Source of the DNA: Eubacterium_U album
GTDB taxonomy: Bacteria; Bacillota; Clostridia; Lachnospirales; Lachnospiraceae
Assembly: GCF_025336545.1 (NCBI RefSeq)
Contig: NZ_JAODBU010000010.1
Coordinates: 1-63,940 of the forward strand
Length of the DNA stretch: 63,940 nucleotides
Reading direction: 5' to 3'
Position 1 is the first letter of the stretch. Every line of letters starts with the position of its first letter. The translations under genes and the position numbers were made by a program. A model generated the notes under the pieces. That model had not been told where the DNA came from. It saw only the letters and a program-made list of their open reading frames with translations, and searched no databases. This document shows positions 45,008-53,947 of the stretch, piece after piece.

Positions 45008-46669
45008 TTATTTAAAATCAGCATCTGTGAATCCATAATATTCCTTTAAAGATTCCTTCAACTGTTCTGTAGCTGCTTCTAAATCTTTATTCATAGCTGT
45101 ATTCCAGTCAGCCAATCTAGATTTTACATTGTCAACCCAGTCAGGGTCTGTCTGCCATGCGCCTGCTACATTTTCATCCCACATGTTTTCCCATTCATAT
45201 AAGCAGCTCTGTTTTTCACCATTTTCTGTAATTGATACCGGAGTTGTCTTATCTGAGTAATCCCATGTCTGTCCTTCTTTATATAAACGAACAACTTCTG
45301 CAAATCCAGGGAATTTTTCTGTATCTTTGTAAACTGCATGTGAATCGATTGAATACCAGATATCCATCTGTTCATCATATGCATCTCCAGTTACTACTGG
45401 GAATGTATCGTTCATAGCAGGTTTATATGATGTACCCTGAACCCATTCCTGATCTGCAATTGCCTGCTTAGCTTCTGTGCTTCCAGTCCAGTATGTTGCA
45501 AATGTGTAAGCAACTAATAACTGTTGTTTTTCTGAATCACTCCATTCAGCATTCTTATCATCTAATGCATAATTGTGTACACAGATTGGGTCAACTACTG
45601 TTCCTACTGTATTATCACAATATTCTGTAGACGGTCTTGGATAAATATCAAAGTCATCTGCCTGTACAACACCAAGTGTGCTCTTTGCATTAGGATCTGC
45701 TGCACTAGCAAGATACCAAGGATCATTTGAATCTGTTAATAATCTATTGTTACAGAAGTAATACCAGCTGTACTGACCACATTCCTTAGCAATTTCTTCT
45801 GAAAGATTTCCTGCACCTTCAGCAACGTCAACTGTTGTTTCAGCCCATTCAGGTACATATGTAAGCAAGTCTTTAACTGCATCTGAGTTAACATTAACTG
45901 TTCCATTCTCTAAGATGCTCTTATTAATATCTTCTGTTCCTGTTTCAATTAAACGTACAGGAGTGCTCTTATCGCCCCAGAATGTTTCACAATCTGCTGA
46001 CTTGATAAAATCTGTATATTCATCAATATCCCAATCAATATCAGGAACATCGATATTGTTTTCTGTTGCGAGTGATTTATTAACCCAAATACCCCAAGGA
46101 ATTGAGTATGATGGCAATGCGCCCTGGAATCCCCAATAGTTCATTGTTGCCATAAGTGATTCATTGTATGCTTTGTATGAACTTTCATCTTTGTAAACTG
46201 ATAAATCTGCAACTAAACCTTTCTTAATGTCATTAGGAACATCTGTTGATGCCCAAATATCAGGATATTTACCATGGTCTACTTTAAAGTTTTCAATTTC
46301 CTGATCCCATGTGTTTGTTCCGGCCTGGTTAGGATCACCTGATTTAGCAAAAAGGTTAATCTTTACATTAGGATATGTTTCGTTAAACTTCTTAGCTACT
46401 GCATAAACTGCTGCAACGTTCTGTGCTTTAATGTCATCCTTTGTCCAATCCATATGTCCTATATCTTCATAATACTGACCATCACCTGACCATACCATGA
46501 TTGATATGTCACCTTCTGCATCTTTGTCGAGGCCTGTGCTCATGTCTGCAGTATTATCTCCCTTAGAAGAACCGCCTCCATTTTTCTTATCGCCACAACC
46601 TGTAAAACCTGTAGCTCCTAAAACTACGCAAAGTGATAAAGCTAATGCTTTGCGGCTAAATTTTCTCAT
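45008..46669 (-). CDS. Extracellular solute-binding lipoprotein
   Basis: 553 aa from ATG 46669, which has AGGAGGAAGTT; the frame to 46705 lacks a ribosome site. Lipobox GFTGC, a Gly/Ser spacer, then a family-1 binding fold (ISIMVWSGDGQYYEDIG; YPDIWASTDVPNDIKKGLV; PWGIWVNKSLATENN). The size is large for the family, as for binding proteins of longer oligosaccharides. First gene of the operon that runs to about 30.6 kb. There are two binding proteins and two permease pairs but no ATPase, so a shared MsmX-type ATPase is presumably encoded elsewhere. Confidence 0.9.
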   Translation of the reverse strand: MRKFSRKALALSLCVVLGATGFTGCGDKKNGGGSSKGDNTADMSTGLDKDAEGDISIMVWSGDGQYYEDIGHMDWTKDDIKAQNVAAVYAVAKKFNETYPNVKINLFAKSGDPNQAGTNTWDQEIENFKVDHGKYPDIWASTDVPNDIKKGLVADLSVYKDESSYKAYNESLMATMNYWGFQGALPSYSIPWGIWVNKSLATENNIDVPDIDWDIDEYTDFIKSADCETFWGDKSTPVRLIETGTEDINKSILENGTVNVNSDAVKDLLTYVPEWAETTVDVAEGAGNLSEEIAKECGQYSWYYFCNNRLLTDSNDPWYLASAADPNAKSTLGVVQADDFDIYPRPSTEYCDNTVGTVVDPICVHNYALDDKNAEWSDSEKQQLLVAYTFATYWTGSTEAKQAIADQEWVQGTSYKPAMNDTFPVVTGDAYDEQMDIWYSIDSHAVYKDTEKFPGFAEVVRLYKEGQTWDYSDKTTPVSITENGEKQSCLYEWENMWDENVAGAWQTDPDWVDNVKSRLADWNTAMNKDLEAATEQLKESLKEYYGFTDADFK

Positions 46670-47001
46670 TATAACTTCCTCCTTCAAAAAATTTAAAAAT
46701 TTCACCTACATTAGAATTCACATCGTGATTTCCTAATTCATATTCTAGCACACATATATGTACAAATCAACATAAAAAAACGATTTTACAAATCGTATTC
46801 TTGTATATTTTATACATTTTTGTTATTTCTCATTTTCCCAAACTTGTATACTTTGTTATTTAAAACCGTTTCATTTCTTTGTTAAATCATTCACAATTAC
46901 TATATATAGACATTTTTTGTTGTATTTTTGCGATATTTGGTGGTAAAACCCTTTATTTATGCCACTTTCAGCCTTTTATTGTTTGTTATTATTTATTATT
47001 G
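46670..47001 (-). promoter_or_regulatory. Regulatory region of the glucan transporter operon
   Basis: No gene. It contains a perfect 17-bp palindrome ACGATTT-TAC-AAATCGT (46780-46796), TGTATA-TTT-TATACA (46802-46816) and TAAAACCGTTTCA (46861-46873). The first 11 bases of that last site recur at 48123-48133 before the CBM gene. A clear sigma-A promoter could not be fixed. Confidence 0.5.
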
Positions 47002-47172
47002 TTTGTTATACACAATGAGCCAGACATATAAAATTTTATGTTTACATAAAATTTTATATATTTGGCGAATGTATAATCACCGAAAAGTAGCGCAGCGGAT
47101 TTGAGGTGGTTATTCATGACGCAGTCATGTGTATAACAAACTTTTTTTATTCGGCTCATTGTGTATAACAAA
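47002..47172. repeat. 171-bp MITE-like element with perfect 20-bp terminal inverted repeats
   Basis: TTTGTTATACACAATGAGCC (47002-47021) is the exact reverse complement of 47153-47172. The interior has AAAATTTTAT palindromes and an 80-bp hairpin core (47060-47140) related to the right-edge array. No coding capacity and no obvious target duplication. It could equally be a structured RNA. Confidence 0.8.
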
Positions 47173-47218
47173 AAAAGATAGAGCAAAACCGCATTTGCAA
47201 ATTTTGCTCTATCTTTTT
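47171..47218. terminator. Bidirectional terminator below the CBM surface protein
   Basis: AAAAAGATAGAGCAAAA pairs perfectly with TTTTGCTCTATCTTTTT around a 13-nt loop, with T-runs on both strands. It abuts the 171-bp element. Confidence 0.92.
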
Positions 47219-47247
47219 ATTAAATATTAAATTCAATTAATTTTTAA

Positions 47248-48036
47248 TTAAGCTTCTTTTCTCTTCTTTGAAAAGATAACAACTACTGAAGCTGCTGCAA
47301 TTGCAACACCTGCGCAAGCGATAGGTGCGAAATCACCTGTTGCTACTGCAGAAGTATCTGTTGAATCTGTTACGCTTGTGCTTGCTGTATCTGTTGAAGC
47401 ACTTGTTGTATCTGTGCTGTCTGCTGACGCATTATCATTTGATGCTGTATCTGTGCTTGCTGCCTTAGTTGCTGCAAGTGAGTAACCTGTACATTTAAGC
47501 TCTGTAGCGTATGTAGCATCACCATCATTTGGTTTTGTCTTTGAATACTGGTAAATAGCTCCCTTTGCTTGATCTGTTCCCTCAGCTCTGTCACCAAAAT
47601 CACCACCGATACCAAAGTAAATTGAATCAGCATCTACTTTAGCCTTGAAAGTAACATCATACTTTGTTGTTTTTCCAGCCTTTAACTGAATCCAATCACC
47701 GTATGCAATATCATCCTTTGTTGCGATTTTGATAAATACCCATTTATCACACTTGCTTGATGTCATATTAAACTTAAGCTGATATTCATCGCCTTTTTTA
47801 ATCTTAAGGTTCTGCTGGAATACCTGACCTCCCCAGCATCCGCCCCAACCGATAGCGTCCATGTTAGCTGTCCAGCTTGTATCTGTTGAGCTCTTTAATT
47901 CACCATATGCTCCTTCATACCATCCTTCGTTCTGTCCGAAATAGCTTCCCCAGCTAGCGGCAAAACATGATGTTGTCATAGCAACTGTAAGTGCCATTGC
48001 TGCTACAGCTGCTGCAAATTTCTTTACTAACTTCAT
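47248..48036 (-). CDS. Secreted single-CBM-like protein with C-terminal membrane anchor
   Basis: 262 aa. Signal peptide (1-27), one CBM-like beta-sandwich (about 28-190; WGSYFGQNEGWYEG, GGQVFQQNLKIKKGDEYQLKF), a Ser/Thr/Asp spacer (192-228), then AVATGDFAPIACAGVA, a hydrophobic helix and a KKRKEA tail. That C-terminus has the layout of a sortase signal, but ATGD replaces LPxTG, so plain membrane anchoring is also possible. The module's Trp/Gly-rich face suggests glycan binding. Ribosome site AGGAGGAG. A well-placed promoter and repressor-type palindrome lie upstream at 48060-48118. Probably a glucan-capture protein of the same regulon. Confidence 0.8.
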   Translation of the reverse strand: MKLVKKFAAAVAAMALTVAMTTSCFAASWGSYFGQNEGWYEGAYGELKSSTDTSWTANMDAIGWGGCWGGQVFQQNLKIKKGDEYQLKFNMTSSKCDKWVFIKIATKDDIAYGDWIQLKAGKTTKYDVTFKAKVDADSIYFGIGGDFGDRAEGTDQAKGAIYQYSKTKPNDGDATYATELKCTGYSLAATKAASTDTASNDNASADSTDTTSASTDTASTSVTDSTDTSAVATGDFAPIACAGVAIAAASVVVIFSKKRKEA

Positions 48037-48059
48037 TTTAATCTCCTCCTATTTCATAG

Positions 48060-48118
48060 TGCGAAATGACTATTTCGCAAGTTAACCATAGTATATCACG
48101 CGCAATTTTAATATTCAA
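48060..48118 (-). promoter_or_regulatory. Promoter and operator palindrome of the CBM surface protein gene
   Basis: Minus strand: -35 TTGAAT (48118-48113), 17 bp, -10 TATACT (48095-48090). The 20-bp dyad TGCGAAAT-GACT-ATTTCGCA (48060-48079) starts about four bases after the expected transcript start, where a repressor would act. AAAACCGTTTT (48124-48134) lies just above the -35. Confidence 0.7.
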
Positions 48119-48537
48119 TAAATAAAACCGTTTTTATGGGTGTTTTATACATATTCGCCAACTTTTCTGTCTTTACAATGTATATTATTACTAATAAATT
48201 TGTTATTTTAATACATTTTTCTCTTATTTATTCTTATTTATATTTAAATTGCATATTTTCCAACGCTTTTTTTGTAAATCAATCTTTTTTCTTTTCTTAT
48301 TTTAATATTGTCTTTTCTATCTTATTAGTATATTTGTGTAAACCTAAAATCCACTTCATCTGTTAAAAGTGGCTTTCAGTTTTTCACTTCACGTAATATA
48401 TTCGTTTTATTATCAAATATAGTGTATATTGATTTTTTCATTCTTTCCACTTACAATAATAAAAGGCATTTTTTTAATTGTAATATTCCAACTAAATATA
48501 TTTGCGACTACAATTATACGAATGCAATAATGATATA
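48119..48537. other. AT-rich intergenic region
   Basis: No gene supported. Apart from AAAACCGTTTT at 48124-48134 and a weak CCACTT/AAGTGG hairpin near 48354-48374, I see only AT-rich sequence, which presumably holds the plsC promoter. Confidence 0.5.
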
Positions 48538-48555
48538 AGGAGAATACTAAATAAT

Positions 48556-49278
48556 ATGATACGACTTATTATTTTAGCCATCTTTTTGGTAATTTATTTA
48601 ATCGTTTCTCTGCCATTTATGTTAGTTGAATTAATCATTCAGCAGTTTAACATGAATCTTAGAAGCGTAATTTGTTTAAAATGGGTACAATTTGGATTTT
48701 GGATTGTAATGAAAATTAGTGGTGTTAAAACTGAAGTTAAAGGATTAGAAAACATTCCTGATGATACTTCTGTTTTATTTGCATCAAACCACAAAAGTTA
48801 CTTTGACATTGTTACTACATATCAATATATGAAACGCCCTACAGGTTACATTGCTAAAGCTGAAATGAAAAAAATTCCATTATTAAGTTGGATTATGTAC
48901 TTTGTTAACTGTCTTTTTCTCGACAGAGAAAATCCACGTAAAGGCCTAAAGACAATTCAAAAAGGTACTGACTATTTACAAAACGGTGTTTCAATGTTCA
49001 TCTGTCCTGAAGGAACACGTTCAAAAACTAACGAAATGCTTCCTTTTAAAGAGGGTAGTTTAAAAATGGCCATTAAAGCTAAAAAACCTATCGTTCCTGT
49101 TGGAATTATTAATTCAGCGGCAATTTTTGAAGAACATTTTCCAAAAATAAAACCGGGAACTGTAAAAATCATTTTCGGAAAGCCAATTGAAACAAAGGAT
49201 TTAAGCAGACCTGAACAACGTGAACTTACTTCACATGTTCAGGAATGTGTAGTTAAACTTCTTGATGAAAATAAATAG
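48556..49278 (+). CDS. plsC: 1-acyl-sn-glycerol-3-phosphate acyltransferase
   Basis: 240 aa from ATG 48556 (AAGGAGA twelve bases upstream; the longer frame from 48502 has no ribosome site). An N-terminal membrane helix is followed by the acyltransferase motifs NHKSYFD (H and D catalytic) and FICPEGTRSK, and a later PVGIINSA block. It makes phosphatidic acid in phospholipid synthesis at the inner membrane. It stands alone, divergent from the CBM gene. Confidence 0.92.
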   Translation: MIRLIILAIFLVIYLIVSLPFMLVELIIQQFNMNLRSVICLKWVQFGFWIVMKISGVKTEVKGLENIPDDTSVLFASNHKSYFDIVTTYQYMKRPTGYIAKAEMKKIPLLSWIMYFVNCLFLDRENPRKGLKTIQKGTDYLQNGVSMFICPEGTRSKTNEMLPFKEGSLKMAIKAKKPIVPVGIINSAAIFEEHFPKIKPGTVKIIFGKPIETKDLSRPEQRELTSHVQECVVKLLDENK

Positions 49279-49370
49279 ATTCTTTAATTTACAACATATT
49301 TTTATATTATGTTGTAAATTTTTGTTTTAAATGCTAAAATATTGAAAGAATTTTATATAGGAGGTAAGTA

Positions 49371-49808
49371 ATGAAGGCACTTACAATAACACTTATCGTA
49401 ATAATTGCCGTTTTACTTGTTGCTTTCGTTGTTTTATATTTCTTAGGAAGAAAAGCGGAAAAGAAGCAGGCTGAACAGCAGAAAACTTTAGAAGCAAATG
49501 CTCAGACAGTTAATTTATTAGTAATCGATAAAAAGAAACTGAAATTAAAGGAAGCCGGACTTCCAAGTATCGTTGTTGAACAGACACCTAAATACATGAG
49601 AAGAGCTAAACTTCCAATCGTAAAAGTAAAAGCCGGTCCTAAGGTTATGAACCTTATTTGCGACGGAAAGATTTTTGACCAGATTCTTCCTAAGCAGGAA
49701 ATCAAAGCTACTGTAAGCGGAATTTACATCACTAACTTTAAGAGAATCCGTGGTCCTGTATATGAACCACCTAAGAAAAAAGGTCTCTTTGGTAAGAAAA
49801 AGAAATAA
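49371..49808 (+). CDS. Conserved hypothetical single-pass membrane protein
   Basis: 145 aa. N-terminal helix (LTITLIVIIAVLLVAFVVLYFLG) then a basic cytoplasmic domain with KYMRRAKLPIVKVKAGPKV and a Lys-rich tail (PPKKKGLFGKKKK). Ribosome site AGGAGG. No family name recognised. The topology and charge suggest a membrane-surface protein. It is followed by an unusual long-loop terminator. Confidence 0.75.
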   Translation: MKALTITLIVIIAVLLVAFVVLYFLGRKAEKKQAEQQKTLEANAQTVNLLVIDKKKLKLKEAGLPSIVVEQTPKYMRRAKLPIVKVKAGPKVMNLICDGKIFDQILPKQEIKATVSGIYITNFKRIRGPVYEPPKKKGLFGKKKK

Positions 49809-49819
49809 CAACTATAATA

Positions 49820-49910
49820 AAAAACAGATTATGATGTCATAATACAGTTTGCATAAAGCAACATTTAATCATTTGCTTTTGTAACTTGTGACAACATAAT
49901 CTGTTTTTTA
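49820..49910 (+). terminator. Terminator with perfect 15-bp stem and 60-nt loop
   Basis: AAAAAACAGATTATG (49820-49834) and CATAATCTGTTTTTT (49895-49909) are exact complements. The large loop is unusual for a simple terminator. On the plus strand it ends in a T-run. Confidence 0.75.
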
Positions 49911-50003
49911 TTCGTTTTTCAAGGATAGATGAAACCTAGCACTTTTCTCGATTTTTAAATCATGAGTAAAATCTAGCACTTTTCTATATTAGTTTCTAAA
50001 TTT

Positions 50004-50429
50004 TTATTTTACTTTATTTTCAACTTTAATAACTATATTATTTGTCGAAACACTGCTTCCATTAATAAACAATTCATATTTAACTGTTGCTTCAATAACT
50101 TCATCTGATTCGTCAAGCATCACAGCATCTGTTTTTGTTTCCATAAGGAATTCACCAAACATCGTACTGTAAATTGATTGATAAGACTTTTCTTCCTGAA
50201 AGCATAATTTTGAACTAATGCCTCCTCGTTTTGTAACTTCTACATATTCCGAAGTTATCTTTATCATATTTTTAATTGTCTTACCACTTTCTTCATCAAT
50301 TTCATCATAAAGCAAATAATGTTTTCCATTTTTAAGATAATACTTTCCAGGTGTAATAACCTCTACATCTTCGTCGGTGTCTTCGGTAACTCTTAATCCT
50401 TTTATTGAAATAATTACTTCTTCATTCAT
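50004..50429 (-). CDS. DUF1934 (YwiB-like) beta-barrel protein
   Basis: 141 aa: N-terminal EVIISIKGLRVTEDTDEDVEVITPGKYY and FGEFLMETKT near the middle match the DUF1934 family, small calycin-like beta-barrel proteins of unknown role in Firmicutes. Two copies of CTAGCACTTTTCT lie just below its stop (about 49936 and 49972). The ribosome site is weak (AGAAAGAGAT). Confidence 0.8.
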   Translation of the reverse strand: MNEEVIISIKGLRVTEDTDEDVEVITPGKYYLKNGKHYLLYDEIDEESGKTIKNMIKITSEYVEVTKRGGISSKLCFQEEKSYQSIYSTMFGEFLMETKTDAVMLDESDEVIEATVKYELFINGSSVSTNNIVIKVENKVK

Positions 50430-50602
50430 AGTTTTTATTTATCTCTTTCTATTTTTTGTTCTTTATTTATCAAATATGTATATTTTTTTCTTTTTTGGGA
50501 ACTCTCTATATAAATAATATTGTTGCAATAAATTATATTGCGGATTAATATATATCGTTTATTCTAACAGTCCGCAACCCCACTTAGATTTAAATTATTT
50601 TA

Positions 50603-50698
50603 CACATAATTATTTTTACTTTGCACATAGTTATTTATTTTTTATTTGGCACATAATTATTTATTTTTTTACTTTGCACATAGTTATATATTTTTTAT
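50603..50698. repeat. Imperfect tandem repeats CACATA[AG]TTATTTATTTTTTA
   Basis: Four units begin at 50603, 50624, 50650 and 50677 (21-27 bp apart) directly upstream of spoIIR, ending 15 bp before its start. They may contain or modulate its promoter. Confidence 0.75.
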
Positions 50699-50712
50699 AG
50701 AGGAGTATTCAC

Positions 50713-51333
50713 ATGTTACATATAAATAAATTTTTTGTTTCTGTTATATTTGTTGTTTCTTTTTTTGCTATTATAATTATGCATAATTCAAAATCATATA
50801 AGGTACAAAATGACCTTAGCAATTGTGTTATCCGTTTCCATGTTAAGGCAAATAGCGATACCATTCCAGACCAAAATTTAAAATTGAAAGTCAAAGACAA
50901 TGTTGTTGGCTATATGAATCAGCATTCTTCTGAATTCACTTCTTTAGAAGATGTCAAACAATTCATTGCCTCTCATGATGAAGATTTAAAGGAAATAGCT
51001 AATACTGTTATTAAAAACAATGGCTATAATTACGCTGTTTCTTCCTCATTTGGCTTAGATGATTTCCCGGTTAAAAAATACGGTGATATGTCATTTCCTT
51101 CCGGCACTTATCTTTCTTATACAATGTATATAGGAAGTGGAGAAGGTCATAACTGGTGGTGCGTTCTTTATCCACCTTTATGCTTTGTTGATGCATCTTC
51201 CGGTATTCTTCCCGAATCATCAAAAGAAATTATCAAAGAAAATATCTCCGAGGAAGATTATAGTTATATTTCAGAAGACAACACTGTTTTCCGCTTCAAA
51301 TATTTAACGTTTTTAAATAAATTATTTAAATAA
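50713..51333 (+). CDS. spoIIR: Stage II sporulation protein R
   Basis: 206 aa. N-terminal signal/anchor helix, then diagnostic blocks IRFHVKANSDTIPDQNLKLK, FPVKKYGDMSFPSGTY and NWWCVLYPPLCF. SpoIIR is made in the forespore and triggers SpoIIGA-dependent processing of pro-sigma-E in the mother cell. Ribosome site GAGGAG. It is convergent with ispE, 17 bp between stops. It marks the organism as a spore former or of spore-forming ancestry. Confidence 0.95.
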   Translation: MLHINKFFVSVIFVVSFFAIIIMHNSKSYKVQNDLSNCVIRFHVKANSDTIPDQNLKLKVKDNVVGYMNQHSSEFTSLEDVKQFIASHDEDLKEIANTVIKNNGYNYAVSSSFGLDDFPVKKYGDMSFPSGTYLSYTMYIGSGEGHNWWCVLYPPLCFVDASSGILPESSKEIIKENISEEDYSYISEDNTVFRFKYLTFLNKLFK

Positions 51334-51350
51334 ATTCCGTAAGATAAAGC

Positions 51351-52220
51351 TTAAATAAATTTTGTAAGATAAAGCTGACTCACAAACTCTTTTCCTGATA
51401 ATGCATCCATTGATTGTTTAGCTTTCTCTTCATCATCATATATACCAAAGACTGTAGGTCCACTTCCACTCATTAACGCATTGACCGCTCCATTTGATTT
51501 CAAAATATCCTTAACCTTCTGAATAATTGGATATTCAGGAATTGTTACATCTTCCATTACATTTGCAATCTTTTCACACATTCCGTATAAATCACCTGCT
51601 TTTATAGATTCGATTATTCCATCTATGTCAGGATGATTTTCTATCTGCGCCGGGCGTATATGGCTGTAAACAAATTTTGTTGAAACAAATGCGTCCGGCT
51701 TTGCAATTATCACATAACACTTTGGCGGTGTAGGTAAATCTGTCAATATTTCACCTATGCCCTGCGCTCTTTTTGTTCCACCTACTATGCAATAAGGCAC
51801 ATCCGCTCCAAGCTTTACACCGTATTCCTGTAACTGTTCATCTGTAAGCCCTAATTGAAATAACTTATTTACACCTCTTAATACAGCTGCACAATCAGCA
51901 CTTCCTCCTGCCATTCCTCCTGCTATAGGTATTCTCTTATTTATATGAATTTTAACTTTTGATTTTATATCATAAGCTTCCATTAATACTTTTGCAGCCA
52001 TAAAAGCTAGGTTTCCTTTATCATTTGGCAAAATATCTGCATCAGTGCTTACTTCTATTTCATAAGTTTGCGTGCCATCTTCCCTTGATATTATTACATC
52101 ATCATACACACCTACTGTCTGCATAATCATATCCAAATCATGGTAACCATCTTCTCTTTTTCTTATAACGTCAAGTCCTATGTTTATTTTTCCATAAGCT
52201 TTTAATTCAATTTTATCCAT
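51351..52220 (-). CDS. ispE: 4-diphosphocytidyl-2-C-methyl-D-erythritol kinase
   Basis: 289 aa GHMP kinase: KINIGLDVIRKREDGYHDLD at the N-terminus, ATP loop PIAGGMAGGSADCAAVLRG, and LMSGSGPTVFGIY near the C-terminus. It phosphorylates CDP-methylerythritol in the non-mevalonate isoprenoid pathway. Ribosome site AAAGGTTAAG. It is next to the sipL-like gene, as I recall for clostridial genomes. Confidence 0.95.
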   Translation of the reverse strand: MDKIELKAYGKINIGLDVIRKREDGYHDLDMIMQTVGVYDDVIISREDGTQTYEIEVSTDADILPNDKGNLAFMAAKVLMEAYDIKSKVKIHINKRIPIAGGMAGGSADCAAVLRGVNKLFQLGLTDEQLQEYGVKLGADVPYCIVGGTKRAQGIGEILTDLPTPPKCYVIIAKPDAFVSTKFVYSHIRPAQIENHPDIDGIIESIKAGDLYGMCEKIANVMEDVTIPEYPIIQKVKDILKSNGAVNALMSGSGPTVFGIYDDEEKAKQSMDALSGKEFVSQLYLTKFI

Positions 52221-52370
52221 ATTCTGTACTTAACCTTTCAAACAATCAAATACGCTTCTACTTACGCCATATCAGTATACTAATTTCTTTTACTCATTAC
52301 AAGTTTACTTAGGCAAAAGTATTCTCCATATATTCCATTAAAGATTTTTGTAAACAAAAGTATCCTACTT

Positions 52371-53930
52371 TTACTCATTACAGGTTTTCGTAAGCAAAAG
52401 TCTTTCTCCCTCTTTTATTCTGGAGTTTTCCAACTTGTTTACATTAATTATCTGTGTCATTGTTGTAAAATTAGATTTTGCAATATTCCACAGAGTATCA
52501 TCTCTCTGAACTATATAACCAACTAAATCCGGAACTTCATTTAACATTTCACTATCATACTCTTTTACTTCAACTTCATTTATAACCTGCATATCACATT
52601 TTTTGAACACGATAGCTTCAAGTGCAACTACGGCTTTAACTTCAATTTCACTGCTGTTTACCATATTTGTATTTACCTGTTCTACGCGCCATTTAACATA
52701 GTATGAATCATCTTTACTTATGCCGTCTGCATCAATTCTGTGTTCAAATTCCCAGCTGTCTTCTTTTGCACAAACAGGTCTCTTGTCATCTGAAGAAATG
52801 TACATTATACATGCTTTCATTTTTCCTTTAGCCACGATTCCGTTATCAACAATTTCAATATTGTCTATTTTCAAATCTGCTGTACTGCTGCAAATCTGCA
52901 AAGCATTTCCTTTAGACTGATCAAGTTCAATTTTCTTTACTGTTTTTGTTCTGGATGCATTCTTCACAAGCAATTTTTTATAGCATACATCTTTTAATTT
53001 TGTCTGTACATTTTTAGTTGGTGAATATATATCCATTAAAATTTCAGTTTTATTTTCCTTATAAAGTTTTATCTCTAATTGCAAAACTGCGTCTATCGAA
53101 AGTTCCCTATTTTCTCCCTCTTCATTTTCATTTAAATGTATTTTTCCATCCTGTAGCGTCACATTTATAAATGAAATTAAATCTTCTGTAGCTTCACTCA
53201 TTTCCAAATTATCCTTAAAATCTACGGTCGTTTCTATCCACTGATTAGGCATATCTGCTTCCTCCGGCAAATACATAATAAACACATACATTTCACCGGA
53301 TACATTTATCATTCCATCATTTACTCTTGATGTCACATTTTTAAGTTTCAACTCTTTCCATACTATTCTATCTGCTGCCGGCTTAACTCCCGGTATATAC
53401 ACGCTTTCTTTTATGCGTATGTTTTCAGTTTGTTCAGCAACTACGGACATTGTTTCTACCGTATCATTTAATACTTCCATCCCTCTACTGTTTTCCATCT
53501 TATCCGGAAATTCTATGCTTTCAAGCCCTTCTGACACAGCTGAAATCAAAATTTCTGCCCTTAATGCAAATTTTCTAGAGTTATATAGTTTCACATTTGA
53601 ACTATCAACTTCCATTTTCACATCAACAATACTATTTTCATCTGTGTTTCCAATTCTTAATGTTTCCTCAAATGGAATTTCTCCCTCTATTCCATACACC
53701 ATATCTGAATCATTTGTATAATACAAAATATTGTAATTTATGTATCCATTTAATATGACCTGGTCAGTTTCGGGTGTAACTTTATCCAATTGAATTTCTG
53801 TTTTTTCCCTTACAATATTGTAAATTTCCGGAAAAACCTCTGATACATTCACTTCTTCATTTACATACATTTTGTTAGCAGCCTGCCCTGCCTTATTTCT
53901 CAAATATACATTATTTTTAACTAATTCCAT
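52371..53930 (-). CDS. sipL: SipL-like spore coat morphogenesis protein (DUF3794 plus LysM)
   Basis: 519 aa from ATG 53930 (MELVKNNVYLRNKAGQA, matching the family start; GGGAGG lies four bases upstream). Repeated DUF3794 beta-domains cover most of the protein, and a C-terminal LysM domain (GYIVQRDDTLWNIAKSNFTT) occupies about 470-515. In Clostridioides difficile SipL binds SpoIVA and localises the coat around the forespore. The gene order next to ispE and near spoIIR supports the call. It is in an operon with the lipoprotein gene upstream. Confidence 0.82.
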   Translation of the reverse strand: MELVKNNVYLRNKAGQAANKMYVNEEVNVSEVFPEIYNIVREKTEIQLDKVTPETDQVILNGYINYNILYYTNDSDMVYGIEGEIPFEETLRIGNTDENSIVDVKMEVDSSNVKLYNSRKFALRAEILISAVSEGLESIEFPDKMENSRGMEVLNDTVETMSVVAEQTENIRIKESVYIPGVKPAADRIVWKELKLKNVTSRVNDGMINVSGEMYVFIMYLPEEADMPNQWIETTVDFKDNLEMSEATEDLISFINVTLQDGKIHLNENEEGENRELSIDAVLQLEIKLYKENKTEILMDIYSPTKNVQTKLKDVCYKKLLVKNASRTKTVKKIELDQSKGNALQICSSTADLKIDNIEIVDNGIVAKGKMKACIMYISSDDKRPVCAKEDSWEFEHRIDADGISKDDSYYVKWRVEQVNTNMVNSSEIEVKAVVALEAIVFKKCDMQVINEVEVKEYDSEMLNEVPDLVGYIVQRDDTLWNIAKSNFTTMTQIINVNKLENSRIKEGERLLLTKTCNE

Positions 53931-53947
53931 ATGCCCTCCCATTATTT

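Noticed and set aside
46855..46880. CcpA cre site at the ACCGTTTCA sequence
   Set aside because: The spacing does not fit the cre consensus; it is better described as a separate repeated motif.
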